In this document: in pieces, positions 24,301-36,800 of the stretch
Layout of the letters: every line of letters begins with the position of its first letter
Position numbering within the stretch: the stretch's first letter is position 1
Assembly (NCBI GenBank): GCA_013400975.1
Contig: WBMZ01000376.1
Span: forward strand, 62,001 to 126,000
Source of the DNA: Atrichornis clamosus
Lineage: Eukaryota; Chordata; Aves; Passeriformes; Menuridae
Length of the DNA: 64,000 nucleotides
Direction: 5' to 3'
Position numbers and translations under genes: made by a program
Notes under the pieces: generated by a model
Databases searched by the model: none
Told to the model about the DNA's origin: nothing
The model's input: only the letters and a program-made list of their open reading frames with translations

Positions 24301-27118
24301 TCAAACTGAATTCAAATTAAAAAATCAAAAGTTCAGGAAACATAGCACAGCCAATTTGCTTTGGGACTAAACGAATATCTGAGGCCTCCATTTCCTGATC
24401 AGCACTAATTGTAACTTTTCAACCCACAGAAAGGAAAGCATATCAATATTATCATGTTTGGCTCAATTCCTGATAAACACAAATTTTCAAATACCAGGCT
24501 TTCACGTGGGACAAAATATTTACATTTATTTGCTCTTTTACTGCAAAGAGTGGGAAAAAATCCTAGGCATAAATATATGAACCTCCAGATTACTTCTGCT
24601 TTTAGATGGAAAGATGGAGGAACAAAGAGACTGAGCTCTGACTGATTCAAGGGCAAAAAAAACCTACTAAATCACCCAAATTACACTCAGAAGCCAGGAA
24701 TTCTTTGTGCACCACTGTAATGATTAAATGATGATGCCAGCCATGATAAAAACCACATAACAAGAGAAGGTGGGTGTTAGAACACCTGCAACGAGCAACA
24801 ACTAGGCTAATCTTACTTAGTCTGTGCAATCCAAATCCTTAAAAGAATGCTTTCTCCAACCCACAGAGGAAAATTGTATCACTCCATACTCCTACGATGC
24901 ATTGTACTACATTTCTTGTTAAAACATTATCAACAGTTTGTGTAACACTTTTACTAACACATTCTGAAGTTAGAAATAGGAAGTGAGTAATAACACCAGC
25001 AAGAACATCTCCTGTGTTACTTTTGTGTGTGTATGCAACACATTAGTGATGTGTGTCACTACTCTGAATCAACTAGAGAGATGCCAGGTCACTTGACTCC
25101 TGGGTGGCATTAAATTGAAACTGAAGGTCACCCTTTTGTTTCTCCCCTGCTCTCAGGGACATTGCATCAATAAATATAGACAGGACTTCCATGTTGTAAA
25201 AGAGTTGATGTCCACAGAATTGACATTTAAATGAATGGATTAAAATACTGTAAATTTAACAAGCAAAATGGATCTCAGATAGAACTGACTTTGAAATATG
25301 GGTCTAGTCATGCCTCAGTACTGCTTTAGGCGAGTCTCTCACCATCACATTGCAATGAAAACTGGGAAGGGATTTTTCAGTTGATAGTTTAGCAGATAAA
25401 CAGGAAATTATTCTTAACTCTTTAGTTTCCGAATTGTTGAACTGTTGCGATAGCTATTTGCATTCAAACAGCTCTAAGCAGTCACATGAAGAACATGGAA
25501 AGAGAAAAATCAAAGGCCTCTTGAGACTTAGTTCACTCTGGATATAAGTAGACATAACTTGCATCAGCTTGAAAAGAATTGCCCTGGCTTATGCCATGGA
25601 TGAGTGTGACCTGTGAGCATATTTGTTTTATATACTGACTAAAATGTGCGCAGGTATGAGCTCAGAATAGCCCCTTTGAAGTAGGGCCTGGGGCAAGAGG
25701 TTAAGGAGGCACTATGGCAGCTTTGTCCACAGCCATACAATTTAAATAAATTACAAAAGTTCAAAGTAAAGTAAGGTCTGAAGAATTCAAGAATGAAACA
25801 TCAGTACTTAAAAATTTTGACCTATCATTTAGGTTTAGAAGGAATTTTCCTATTATTTAAAGTAGTACTCTGATATATTACTTTGCTGCTATATTGCTGA
25901 TATATTTGCATCTTCAATGACACTATTACACGAAATAGTACTGCAGTCTCATCACACAGTGTCCTATCTTGACCTTCCAGACCAGGAATGAGACAGAGTC
26001 CTCAGGCTGTGAGGCCTTTTTCTTGCCTCACATCCCATCCAGGCCACTTCTCAGTGAAGTCCCGGTGCCTGGGCCCTCTCTGGTGAAGCCTGAGAGCACA
26101 CTGAGTCAGTAAGCACTCTGCCATTTGTCTAAGTTTTCATAGGGATTGGGTGGCACTACGGGAAAGTCAAGCTACAGCCCCAGAGACAGAATCTGCAGCT
26201 CGTCCCTTTGGCAACTCCAGCCAGAAGGAGACTTTTTGTGACAAGTAGTAGTTAAGAGGTACAGTGCTGAAATGAATCCCTCCCTTTTCCCCTACTGTAT
26301 CAAGCTATCAGGTGGGCATTAACAAAAGAGGTAAAACCAACACTGTTCTCAACAGCACACTTACAATTAACCACACTCCATCTCCCTGACAAAGCAGCAC
26401 TTTGCAATAGGTCCTCGTGACCAGTACGCACAGTTCCAAGCTTGTCTATTGCTTTGTTCTCATGATGTTATTTCATATAGGAAAGAGATGAAAAGATGAA
26501 ATGTAACTCGCTCACTTCCCCCACAGCAGGTTGGGGGAGAGAATCAGAAGAGTTAAAGTGGGAAAACTCATGGGTTTAGATAAAGACAGTTTTAGAAGTA
26601 AAGCAAAAACCACACACACAAGTGAAGCAAACAAGGAATTGATTCACCCTTTCCCAAGGGCAGGCAAGTGTTCAGCCTGGGCTCCATCACATGCAACGGT
26701 GACTGCGGAAGGAAAACACCATCACTCCAAACATCCCCCACCTTCCTTCCTCTTCCCCAGCTTTATAACTGAGCCTGATGCCATATGGCAAGGAATATCC
26801 CTCTGGTCAATATCTGGGGTCAGCTGTCCTGACTTCTTGGGTACTCCCAGCCTCCCTGCTGGTGGGGTGGGTTGAGATGCAGAAAAGGCCTTGGCTCTGT
26901 GCAAGCCCTGCTCAGCAGTAATGAAAACATCCCTGTATCACCAACTCTCTTTCCAGCACAAATCCAAAACATAGCCCCATACCAATTACTGTGAAGGAAA
27001 TTGACTCTATCCCGGCCCAAACCAGCACAACCAGTAATTCTCAGAGCTGTATACCTTGCAGCAAGTGCACTTGCTTTCTTTAATAATACCCATTTACTTC
27101 TTACCTCCTCCTACTCAG

Positions 27119-27240
27119 GGCTGTGACAGTCCGCCCCTGCTTCATTTGAAGAAGATAAAGCAACAGAGCAGGGATATAGATGCAGGGTAGGGATATAGAT
27201 ATTATATCACTATATATAGTGATACAACAGTTGGCCACAG
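27119..27240 (+). other. Candidate non-coding exon with strong splice signals
   Basis: The segment of 122 bases is bounded on the left by a strong acceptor with a pyrimidine-rich tract ending TTCTTACCTCCTCCTACTCAG. On the right is a donor identical to the vertebrate consensus, CAG|GTAAGT. All three frames contain stop codons, so it would be untranslated or part of a long non-coding RNA. It holds a direct repeat of AGGGATATAGAT and the 20-base perfect palindrome listed separately. It lies about 8 kb upstream of the CpG island, so it could also be an alternative 5' exon of the gene to the right. There is no direct evidence of transcription. Confidence 0.35.
27205..27224. repeat. 20-bp perfect palindrome
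   Basis: TATCACTATATATAGTGATA equals its own reverse complement with no spacer. It sits just after two copies of AGGGATATAGAT spaced about 18 bases apart. The AT-rich palindrome may simply be a local expansion of TATA units. Confidence 0.95.
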
Positions 27241-30200
27241 GTAAGTAATTTTTTTTCATAAGATGAAGCTCTCTCTCCAGTCGAAGTTTGGATGACCTTT
27301 CAGTTTCTCTTGCTGAATTCTGTGCTCAAGTGCCATATGGATCCTATGTCAGCTACTCCTACTGTGAGTGTCACATGCACCAACTGGTGTGCTTTCCCAA
27401 GCACTGGATAATGGAAATTGCTTATTTCTTTCTCACATGGTTATTAGAGAAAGTTAAAATTCTATGTTCCTTGCAGTATATAAACTTTAACAGCGTTCAT
27501 ATGTTCCACATAGAGAGGTAATAAATTGCTTGACAGACAGTACTGTTAAGCAACAGCAATAAGACCTTTCAAAGACAGCTACACCCAACTGGTTAGTTTT
27601 AGTAAAGGAGGCTCAAACTAAGTATTCCTGAAAATGTTTCTTTATACTCTCTATACTACTTTTTTCCACCTGTCAGTCAGATTGTATTATGTTTTTTTGT
27701 GCAGAATGTTTGCATAACAACAAAAAACAGGCTAAGAATTAAAGATACATCTATGCAGTAAGAAGACTGATGACATTAATAATGGGTTTATGCACATATT
27801 CTGTAAATAGCATTCCAGAAAAATGATCACAGTCATCTACTGCAGAAGAAGTAGGAAAATGTCTAAGTTACACTAGAAAACTTACACCTGACATAGGCTA
27901 TTATTAATGTTTTTCATTGTCATTCTTCATTATTACTACTTTTCAAATGGGGAAAACCTGATTCATAGGCTCCCATATGCCTCAGTTTGGAGTGACTTTT
28001 GAGCACTGCCTGGTGAACCAGGCTTTGTCACAACAGGCAGAGAGAAAGGGCGCTGCTGCTGGCAGTTCAGTAGAGCTAAGTGACAACGAGACTGGGAACG
28101 AATACCAACTAGGAGAATTCAAAGAAAAAGCTTGACAACAGCTTCAGGTGCCAGACAAAGCAGTCTTGCAGAGCATATGCCAACTTCTGATGACTACACG
28201 CAATATGCAGGTCCTTGGTTTCTTAATCATGTTATTTTCAGCAAAGGGATATATATCTTATATTTATGTTACCTGCCTTGACATATAAATTAAAATTCTT
28301 AGCTGATTATATACCCTGAAACCTAATTAAACCACAGATAAACCTTGTCTTTCACCAATATACTAAAGATATTTTTTAAGACATCAAGATACTATTAAAA
28401 CCAAAAAGATGGTTTTTTTATGGTAGTGATCTTATAGAAAAATTATACCAAGTTATCTGTGCTAAAAGTATTGATCAAAAGGCCCTAATCAGTTTGATTT
28501 CCCTGGTTCTGTATTTTGTTTGCCATCCTGCAAGGTCACCATTACTCATATACATTATATACATGTCTATGTAGAGCCACAATTGCTGCTACATACTGGC
28601 AATGAATGAACTTCAGTAGCAAAGGATATTTGTCACGGACACAAGGAAAACTTAGTAAGTATCAAATAAATTATTACTTTTTCAATGAATTATCTGAAAT
28701 CCCACATTTTCACGTATTTCCGACCTTGGTAGAACTCTTTCAAGTCAGAAAATATTTTCTATGAAACATTTTCCATGGTACTCTTGTACCAAATGTACTT
28801 GCTTGTGCTTTTGTTTCCAAGGATGATTTTGGATGTTAATTTTCTTCATCCTGGATCAAGAGGGCTATTAAATCAGACAGACAAACAGGTAAAAATCTTT
28901 AGCCATACCCAGCAATAGAAACTCCAGCTATCTCAAGTGTTTGTCAGTGCTGCTTAGCAGCAACGCATGCTGTGAAAGGCTTGTTTACTAATATTTGCAA
29001 GACTACAACAGATGTACAAAATGAGCTAGGCTACAGTGAACATTAAGAAAGGGCAGCTGATTGTTTAATCTAGAGAGAGGGAATTTGCTAGAAACACCAC
29101 TAGCTGCTTGCTGGCATGGAAATTTTTATACTCAAGAGGAATATTCTCTATAGCATCAGCCTTTCCTTTCAGATTTGTGCCTTTGCCCCCTGAAATCACT
29201 GAAGCTGGACTAGGGATTTTTATGTATAGGAAGGTCTGGCTGGTGATTGCTGTTGGTTTTGCCAACACTCTTGTGATTTGACTATTTGTATACAAAATAT
29301 GCTACAACAAGAAGGAAAAATGCATGCAGAGACAATGTTTTGAATGCTAGATAAGGATGGGAGGGATCCTGCAGAGATTAAATGAATCTAGGGCTAACTG
29401 GGGTACTTTAATGCTGTGAGAAGCTTGACCTGTATTAAAGGGAACATTTTAGAGTTGACTGTACACATCTCCTTTGTTCCTTCACAGTTAGGCTTACACA
29501 GCAGCCATTAGTCCTTTAACTTATTGGCTAATACAACCAATTTCCGTGGCTGGAATATATAAATACATATGTGAGATAACATACTTCTCAATTCAGATTA
29601 CATCTAAAATCCAGCTCCTGCAGTTTCATGCTATTGTAAGAGTCTTGCCTGCTTTGTTATGACTGAGCCCTGTTGAGTTGGTATAGAAAACTACAATCCT
29701 GACCTCAGAAATTTAATATCCAATTTAGAAAAAGATATTTTAATCAGTGATAACAAGTATCAGGGGAAAGAGGAAGAACAATACAAGCGATAAGATCAGG
29801 CAATTGCATAAGTTAACAAAATTATTTTGATTTTAAAATTTTCCCATCAAATCTTAATACCTAATATTTCATCAACCTTTTTTTCTAACAATTTCAAAAA
29901 CAGCCTTGCACCAACAGAACAATGCTGAACTCACAAGAGTTCCAAAGAGTGATTTTGAAATGTTAAATGCATTGCATTTGTGGATTCTGTCTCGAAGTAC
30001 CTCCCAGGACCTGATACTGACAACGCCTAGAATACCCCGTGGTTTCTGTAAGCAGTCTCAAGTTGAGCAGCCACTGATACCAAAGGTCCCACAAACATCA
30101 CCTGCTTTTGAAAATATATGCATTGTCTGTTTGGTTTTGCCCCTTCTTAGATTCACACATACAATGATCTAAAGCTCTTCTACCCATTATTGGACCATTT

Positions 30201-32097
30201 GCAAAATTGAACATTCTCACAATTATCAGAGCACTCATTCTCCCCTGCAGCAAAGGTGTCTTTCATGCTGTAGCTATAGAGGCCTGCAGGCTTGATCTCC
30301 TGAAAACATACTACCATCAGTATGCTTTTTGTCCTCAAACAAGGAACAGCAACCTGCCATTCTGATTTCCTCTGAGCCATATGCTTCAGCATCTTGAAAG
30401 CATCCAAGCCAAGACTTCCCTTGGTTTTCTTGAACCTCAGAAATGAGATAACCTCACAGTCCCCATCTTATACTTCTGGATTTTTAAATTTCTGACTTTT
30501 GTGCAAACTGAGGTTTATAACTCAAGAAGAATTTATGCTCCCAGAGTTTTGAATCTGACCATGTTAGCCTTCTGCAGTGTGTGTTTATCAAAATAGCTGC
30601 TGGTGACAAAGCTGAGAGGGGAAACCCCAGGACATGCACCATATGGTGACAGGGGCAGCTACGGAAACAGTTAGAAATAGTAGTTACTAATTGAAATAAT
30701 TCTTCATGGTTTCAAAATGGCTTTTCCAGGAAGTATTAATAACTGCTGGTTAATCCTTCCTTATGACTACTTGATTCTGAGTAAACACATCTCTTTCTCA
30801 ACTTTAGGAAAAGTTTTTTTTTTCCTCCTTCTGCCTTTTTTAACATTTGAAATATAAGTAGTATTATAGTAACCATGGTATCCTGATGACATAATGGTTA
30901 CCATGAGAACAAAGCTGAAATAGTGTCATCAGAGCCCCTTCTCTCTGCTGTGTGTTGAATTTTATATTTAATAGAGATGGCCAAACCGCTGCCACCCAGC
31001 CTGGCCAATTCCATCTGGCTTCATGGTTTCAAAGCTCATTAAAGCAAAGCTGGCCTGTGCTGCTGCCTTTCACCTCAGTACAGTTAGTTTTGCTTCAGGG
31101 CAGCTGTGCCACCAGCTTATAAAATAAGTCTGCATCGCAGGCGGGTAAGAGGATAACTGTTGTAACAGATTCCCCCAGGACAGTGGCATTTGTCATGTCC
31201 CCAGGACATACTCCAGTATAGCCTTTGGCCATGCGTAAAGTGGCAGGGCTTGGTCTCCACTTGCCAGGCAAGCCAGATTTTAAATCATGTTTACTTAACT
31301 GCGCTGGAAGATTTATTTGCTAGCCTGTACAGGGTCTCTCAGTCCATGATGGTCTGTGGTCCAGTCCTGCAATAACCTCTGCCCAGGGAGTGCTCTGCAC
31401 CCACAAAGGGATCCACTGGCCACTGCCAAAGCGCTGTACCCGGAGGGGAGCTCCAGCTACAGAGGAGCAAAAGCTATTCCCAGTTAGTTTCCTCAGAGAA
31501 GATCCTCTTTCTTTCACTGCAAGAACCACTGGACATGACTCACTGCATATTGTTTGTTCATTTTGCTATATATATATTTCCCAAATGCTATTTTAAGTCA
31601 CATTTCTCCCTTATGCTCCTACCAAGTTTACTGCATGAAAACAACCCTCTAGTTTTAATTTTATATTTAACCAAAACAAATGTGGCGTAGCTCTGTTCAC
31701 TTCAGTGAAGCTATCTGAATTTATATTATACATACAGATATAAGAAAAGTGGTCAGAGGGAAAGACGTGGAAGGTACTACAAAATGAAGGGGCCAACAAA
31801 GCAGACAGCATTTCATAAAAAGCTCCCTGCATTCTGCCTGTTTAACAAAATGTTTCCACACCAATCCAGTTCAGCTCCCACATATAGTTGACATTCATGT
31901 CCTTCCTCCTCTAACCAGAATCCACTGCACAGGCTCTTCCTAAAGCTTCTGGCCACAAAGTTTCTGTTGCAGCCCCTTTCAAGGACCTACTACCAACTGG
32001 TTTACCCCACTGGTTTCCTTTTTCTTTGCCTTCACCTTCTTGGACAATTGGGATACGTACAGAACCATCATCGAAGGCTAACTGCAAAGATTCCCCC

Positions 32098-33060
32098 TAA
32101 ATCCATAGAACAATTCAGGTTGAAGAGGATCCCTACAGGCCATCTGGTCCAATTCCTACTAAAAGCGGGACCAATCTGGAAATGAAAAGAGGTTGTTCAG
32201 GGCATTGTTCATCTGAGTGCTGAATTCCACCAATTATAGAGATACCACAATCTCTCTGGACAGCCTGTGACAGTTTTTTATCAGACTCACTGTGAAACTG
32301 AAAGTAGTCACAATTTCTTTATGTGGTCATAGTATAGCTCTTGCTACAATTTCAGAGCACTTGTTGCTCTCTGCTATGCATAGCCTGATTCTGTCTTTAT
32401 TGCTCACTGTTACGTAGGTGAAGACAGTGCTATGATCCTCTCCTTGCCTTCTGTTATCCAGGTTTAAAAGTAAAACCCAACAAAACAAACCTCAATGCTC
32501 TCAACCCCTCTGCAGCAGCATTCTCCACTTCCTAATCATCTCAGGGGCTCCTCCACTAGACTGTCTCCAGTTTGTTAATCTCTCTTTTGTATAGGGAGAC
32601 TCAGAATTCCTGATGTAGCCTCACAAGAATCTCACAGAATGGAGAGATCACTTCCCCCACCACAGCAAATATGCTTTTGCTAATATAACCTTTATGCAGC
32701 TGACCTTCAGTGCTGCAAGGGCACGCTTCTGACTCAGGTTCAACTTGTCATGTGCTGGGACTCCCACATCCTTTCCTGCAAAGCTGCTCTCTGGCCAGAC
32801 GGTCTCCAGCTTGTACTGTCACATGGGATTACTCCATCAATACAAAAAATACAGTACAGTATTACAAGAGTTTGCACAAAACTTCACATTTGCCTCAGAA
32901 CACCATGAAGTTTCTGTCAGCCCATTCCTCAACTTCTTGACACCCCTCTGAACAGAAGCCCCAGTGTGGTTTCTGTTGTGAAATGAGGGCATAGTCTGTC
33001 CCCTCATGTAGGTCATAGATATTGATGTTAAACAGCTGCTTCAGACACAGCATAGCTCAA
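32098..33060 (-). mobile_element. Old CR1 LINE, about 1 kb of the 3' part
   Basis: Read on the plus strand this is a continuous reverse-complement CR1. It has ATCCATAGAACAATTCAGGTTG at the left (the CR1 3' end), GGCCATCTGGTCCAATTCC, GACAGCCTGTGACAG, then CTCTCAACCCCTCTGCAGC and ATCTCAGGGGCTCCTCC. Further right come TGATGTAGCCTCACAAGAAT, AACTTGTCATGTGCTGGGAC, TTCCTCAACTTCTTGACACC and GATGTTAAACAGCTGC. These stand in the order expected for the C-terminal ORF2 coding part plus 3' UTR. Many substitutions and stops show it is dead and old. Short plus-strand frames at 32,710-32,951 are antisense shadows of it. Confidence 0.88.
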
Positions 33061-35274
33061 ATGCTTCACTCTAAGCAAGACCAAACTTTGTCACAAAATT
33101 CACCTACAGCCTCCCCTCCACAGCTATATCAGTGGGTGCCCTAAAATTGTTTATGCAGCACCTTCCGAACAATACTTCAAACATGACTCATCAGTTGTGC
33201 ATCACCCAAAGTTCAACCCTGATCCCAGCTCTAATCCTGAATCAGCAACCTCTGCCTGTCTAGCAGGGAGCTGCTGACAGAGCCAACACTGAAGTCCCTG
33301 GCGTGGCTGGCAATAAACCCAGCTCATGGGTCACTGAATCTCCAACCTCCACCCTCTGCCCCATGTCTGATGTTAGTCTCACCACAATCTCACACTTAAA
33401 CCATTCCTAATTGTGTCAGGGTGACAAAACACAAGAACAAACCCAGATTGCCACCAGCCTAACTCAAGCTCGTCGTGCCCTCATGTCTCAGCCATGTACC
33501 CAATCCTGAATTATGGCCCCTTTCCTTCCGACATAATTTTAGCAGCAAGTAGGTGGTTGACCGATTCCAGCATGTTCTCTGCAGCAAGCAGTTGGCAGAG
33601 TACAGGGTACCCAAATTTCATTATTCGAAACAAGTTCAGGCAGTTTTGGGATGCTTTTCACCAGAAAAATCGCAGAGAACTGCATGTGGCAGCACATGTG
33701 GTTTTAATGTCATACCTCCTGCACTTTAGTAAGCCCAAGAAGCAAAATCATTTCTCAGAAAAAAAAAGAGAAGCCCTTCTGCCTCTCAGCTATTTGCTGC
33801 TGCTGGCCCCACGACCCTGCAAAGATACAGTGCAACCCACAGCAGTGAGAATTAGATGGCTGGTACAGTAGCTTGGAGCATTTGGGACCGAGGAGAAACA
33901 ATTCCATGGTCCACTGCAGTCCTTCTGAACTCCTAGAGGAGTTCACAAGATCATTCCAGGTTTTCATGACACTGACTTTTGGAAGGCAAGAGGATACTGA
34001 CCTAGTCCAGTAGTAACTGATGAGTCTAGTTTTGCCTCTTACATCAAACTGACTCACCCTGCACTGATACCAACTCGCAATTCTCTCTTAATTGGGAAAA
34101 TCACTAGGATAGTACTCACTGCCAGAATTCTGGGTCATAAAGTCATCCTCTGACTCAGAAGAAGGTTTACAACAGCTGTGGCTGTGATATGTACTGTAGG
34201 TGAGTCATTTTGAACTATTAGCACAAACACAAGACCCTTACAAAACAAATACATGAAGAATTGCACTGACCTATCTAAATTATAATGTTACAATCATTGT
34301 TCTATAGCAAAAGACTTGACAATGCTTTATTGTGCACTCAGTTTTCAGGAACACGAAATTTAAAAAATAAAGTTACTTAGACACTTCTCCCCACAGGAAT
34401 CAAAAGTATTTTTTTTTAAAGTCAGAGCCTAAAATTTTAGATATAAATTTTCTGGCAGGCATTAAATTTGTGGAGGCATATGGATTTAAAACAGCTCAGA
34501 ATCTGATTCTAGATTCATGGGACGAAACCCCATGTTTATTGATTATGTAACTGCAAATGCAGATATGTCTCAAGTGCAGCATGCAATGTATCTAACAGCA
34601 TATAACAAAATATTCCATGCATATTCAGAAGTAGAAAATGTTCTTTTCAATTTAAATTGTATGAGATTTAAATAAATAAATACTATTGGGTTTTCCAATC
34701 AAGGATTCCAGTGAATAAAATCAAGAAAATACATAAAATATTAATTAACTTAAAAGAATGACTGACCTGCGGTGAATGGATACTGAGGTAATCTCACTGA
34801 TTTACCAGGCCCCCCACTACTTGAATATTTAATCTTTTGACTCTTCAGTAAGGCTACTAAAACTAACACCACAAACCAAACTCAACAACAGTCATGCCAA
34901 AGCTCTGGGACAACCTCTGTTCTCCGGCCAGAAATTGTGAAGTATGTGTTTAACAAGTCACAAGCATTTTTGGGACAACTGATTTAAGGAAAAAAAGGAT
35001 GACAAGGTTACCCCTCAGTACCAACTAATCACTGGAAAAAACAAGAAGGCTTAAAGCGAACCTTGAGATTGTTTCCTCCCTCCTATTACTTCTGGACAAG
35101 AGTCCTAGTTCAGGTATAAGGTGCTGAGTTTTTATCAGTACAAAATGAATTTCCTTTGGTGGAGCAAAGTGGGTTTGTAGGTGAGGAATCAGCCAATTGC
35201 AGTGGCATCTGTAAGGCCACAGTCATGGCTCTCTCTGGCTTGAGAAGGCATCAACCTTCAGCCCTGAGGGAACA

Positions 35275-36800
35275 AATCCCGGAGGGGGCATCGCAGCGTC
35301 TTCAGACGGCCTCTCGGCCCCCTCTGAGAAGAGATTCCAAGGGGGCCGCTGCCCTCGGCTCCCCTCACTCCGGAGCCAGCAGCAGGGCCGGGGGCTCCCC
35401 GCGCCGCCCGCGGAGCCCGGCGCTCCGGGGGCATCGCTGCGGCAGCGGCCCCGGCCCTCCCGGGGGCTGGGCCGGCAGCTCCCGCTCGCTGCCTGGCTCT
35501 TTCATTCATGCTTTCTCCTTCGCCATCTCCCTCTCCGACTGAGGGGAAACGGGAGCGCGCGTGGGCGGCCGCTGGAAGGCTCCCTGTCAGTCAAGCGGCC
35601 GAGCTGAAAAGAAGGCGAGCGAGGGAGAACAGCTTTCCCGGGGGAGGGGGTGGCTGCTGTCGGCTGCCAGCCTCGCAGCCCTTCCCGGGGGCATCTGCAG
35701 AGACGGGGTGGGGGGAAGGCGGGAGCGGTTTTGCACCAGAGACCTTCCCGCCGGGGGGAAGCGGCTCTTTCCTGCCGCTCGTCACCTGTGCCCCCCCTCC
35801 ACACACACTCAGCGGCACCGGGGCGGGGGGCGGCGGCCGCCCTGTCTGGGGAGCGCCGGGCGGAGGGTCGGTCCCCCGGCGCTGTGGGGTCTGCCCGTAC
35901 GTGTCTGCCGGGGCTGCGGGGGTCGAGCCCGGGGGGTGTCAATGGCGGGGGGTTACGTGAGGTGGCGTGTCCCCCTCATCTCTCCGCGGGACCGGAGAAC
36001 TTCCTGAGGCTGAGGGGCACATCGTAGGGCCGGCACCAGCCGCAGCACGGGAGCGCTGAGGGGCTGGTGAGGGGGGCTTGAGAGCAGGCTCGGGGCAAGT
36101 TGCGCGGTTTCGGGCGGGGGGCGGCCCCGCAGCGGGCTGAGGTGGGCTGGCGCTCGGTACCGGGAAGGGAGGGAACGGCGGGAGCGGGGCTCTTGTGCGG
36201 CGGGGCCGGGGGCTCGGCGGGGGAGAACCCGCTGCGCCGCAGCGGGCGGCGCTACCTTTGTGCTCCCTCCGCACCTGAGCGCCGGGCTGGGAGGGACGGC
36301 GCAGGTGGGGGCGGGCACGGCAGGCAGCGGCGGCGCATCCCCGGAGCCGGCGCGGGGAGGTAAGGCAAGGCTGTGCCGTGCTGCGGCGGCCGCTCCAGTC
36401 GCTGCGGGGGGCGGCTGCTCGCCGGGGGTGGCGGGCAGGGCAAGTCCCTTGCTTGGCTTTTCCCGCAGCCGTTTCCCGTTTCGTCCTCCTGCACAGAGAG
36501 AGATGCAACAGCGGCAGCCCGGTCCCCCGGGAAAGGACGGGGCTCGGAGGTGGGCGAGTCGCATCAGCCCGGCCGGTGCGCGGAGGGGCTGCCGGGCGAG
36601 GGGCTGAGGCCGGGAGGAGCAGCCCGCGGTGCGTTCCCGCTCCTGCGGAGCTGCGCGGAGCGCTGGGGGCGGCCGCAGCCCGGCTCCTCCGGCGCCGCTC
36701 GCACCGCCGGGCGGCCGCTCCGCTCTGCTCCGCTCCCGCAGGGCCCGGGGCGCGGTGGCGGCGTGCACAAGGCTGTGGGTTTTCCCCCGTTTTCCCCCGC
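35275..36800. promoter_or_regulatory. CpG island, promoter of the plus-strand gene
   Basis: Base composition changes abruptly from AT-rich to very G+C- and CpG-rich for about 1.5 kb, then back again. Several GC boxes are visible, such as GGGCGG at 36,112-36,117 and a GGGGCGGGGGGCGG run near 35,820. No TATA box stands out, as is usual for CpG-island promoters. Runs such as GGGGGAGGGGG near 35,640 could form G-quadruplexes. A good splice donor on the plus strand at 36,359/36,360 supports transcription to the right. The long frames on both strands here are an effect of few AT-rich stop codons. Bidirectional transcription is possible but not shown. Confidence 0.9.
36050..36359 (+). other. Inferred non-coding exon 1 (start undetermined)
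   Basis: The right boundary is a donor close to consensus, GGGGAG|GTAAGGC, within the CpG island. The left boundary is arbitrary, because a transcription start cannot be read from sequence. The segment has no ATG in a frame that must be used, and the downstream exon at 58,380 carries an in-frame stop just before its own ATG. I therefore infer that this exon is 5' untranslated. The link to the 58-kb exon is inference from strand, order and the lack of any closer promoter. Confidence 0.4.

Larger units (their letters stand above)
1..35269. other. Gene-poor upstream region with scattered old repeats
   Basis: No convincing protein-coding gene is seen here on either strand. The open frames are short, overlap in several frames and lack recognisable domains. 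Supported content is listed separately: MIR-like SINEs, CR1 fragments, palindromic ancient repeats, a purine tract, an AT-rich microsatellite, hairpins and two splice-bounded candidate exons. The remaining stretches, including 1-2,850, 2,995-5,560, 6,260-8,295, 9,570-11,040, 24,300-27,118, 27,241-32,097 and 33,061-35,269, hold nothing I can name. Some of it may be regulatory DNA for the gene that starts at the CpG island, but that cannot be judged from one sequence. Confidence 0.6.

Noticed and set aside
33927..33944. Inverted repeat GAACTCCT/AGGAGTTC with a 2-base spacer
   Set aside because: Eight-base arms of this kind occur by chance in a 64-kb window, and nothing nearby gives it meaning.
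35953..36768. A 271-codon minus-strand open frame and several other long frames in the CpG island
   Set aside because: High G+C removes stop codons in all frames. The translations are Ala/Arg/Pro/Gly-rich, overlap on both strands and show no domain.
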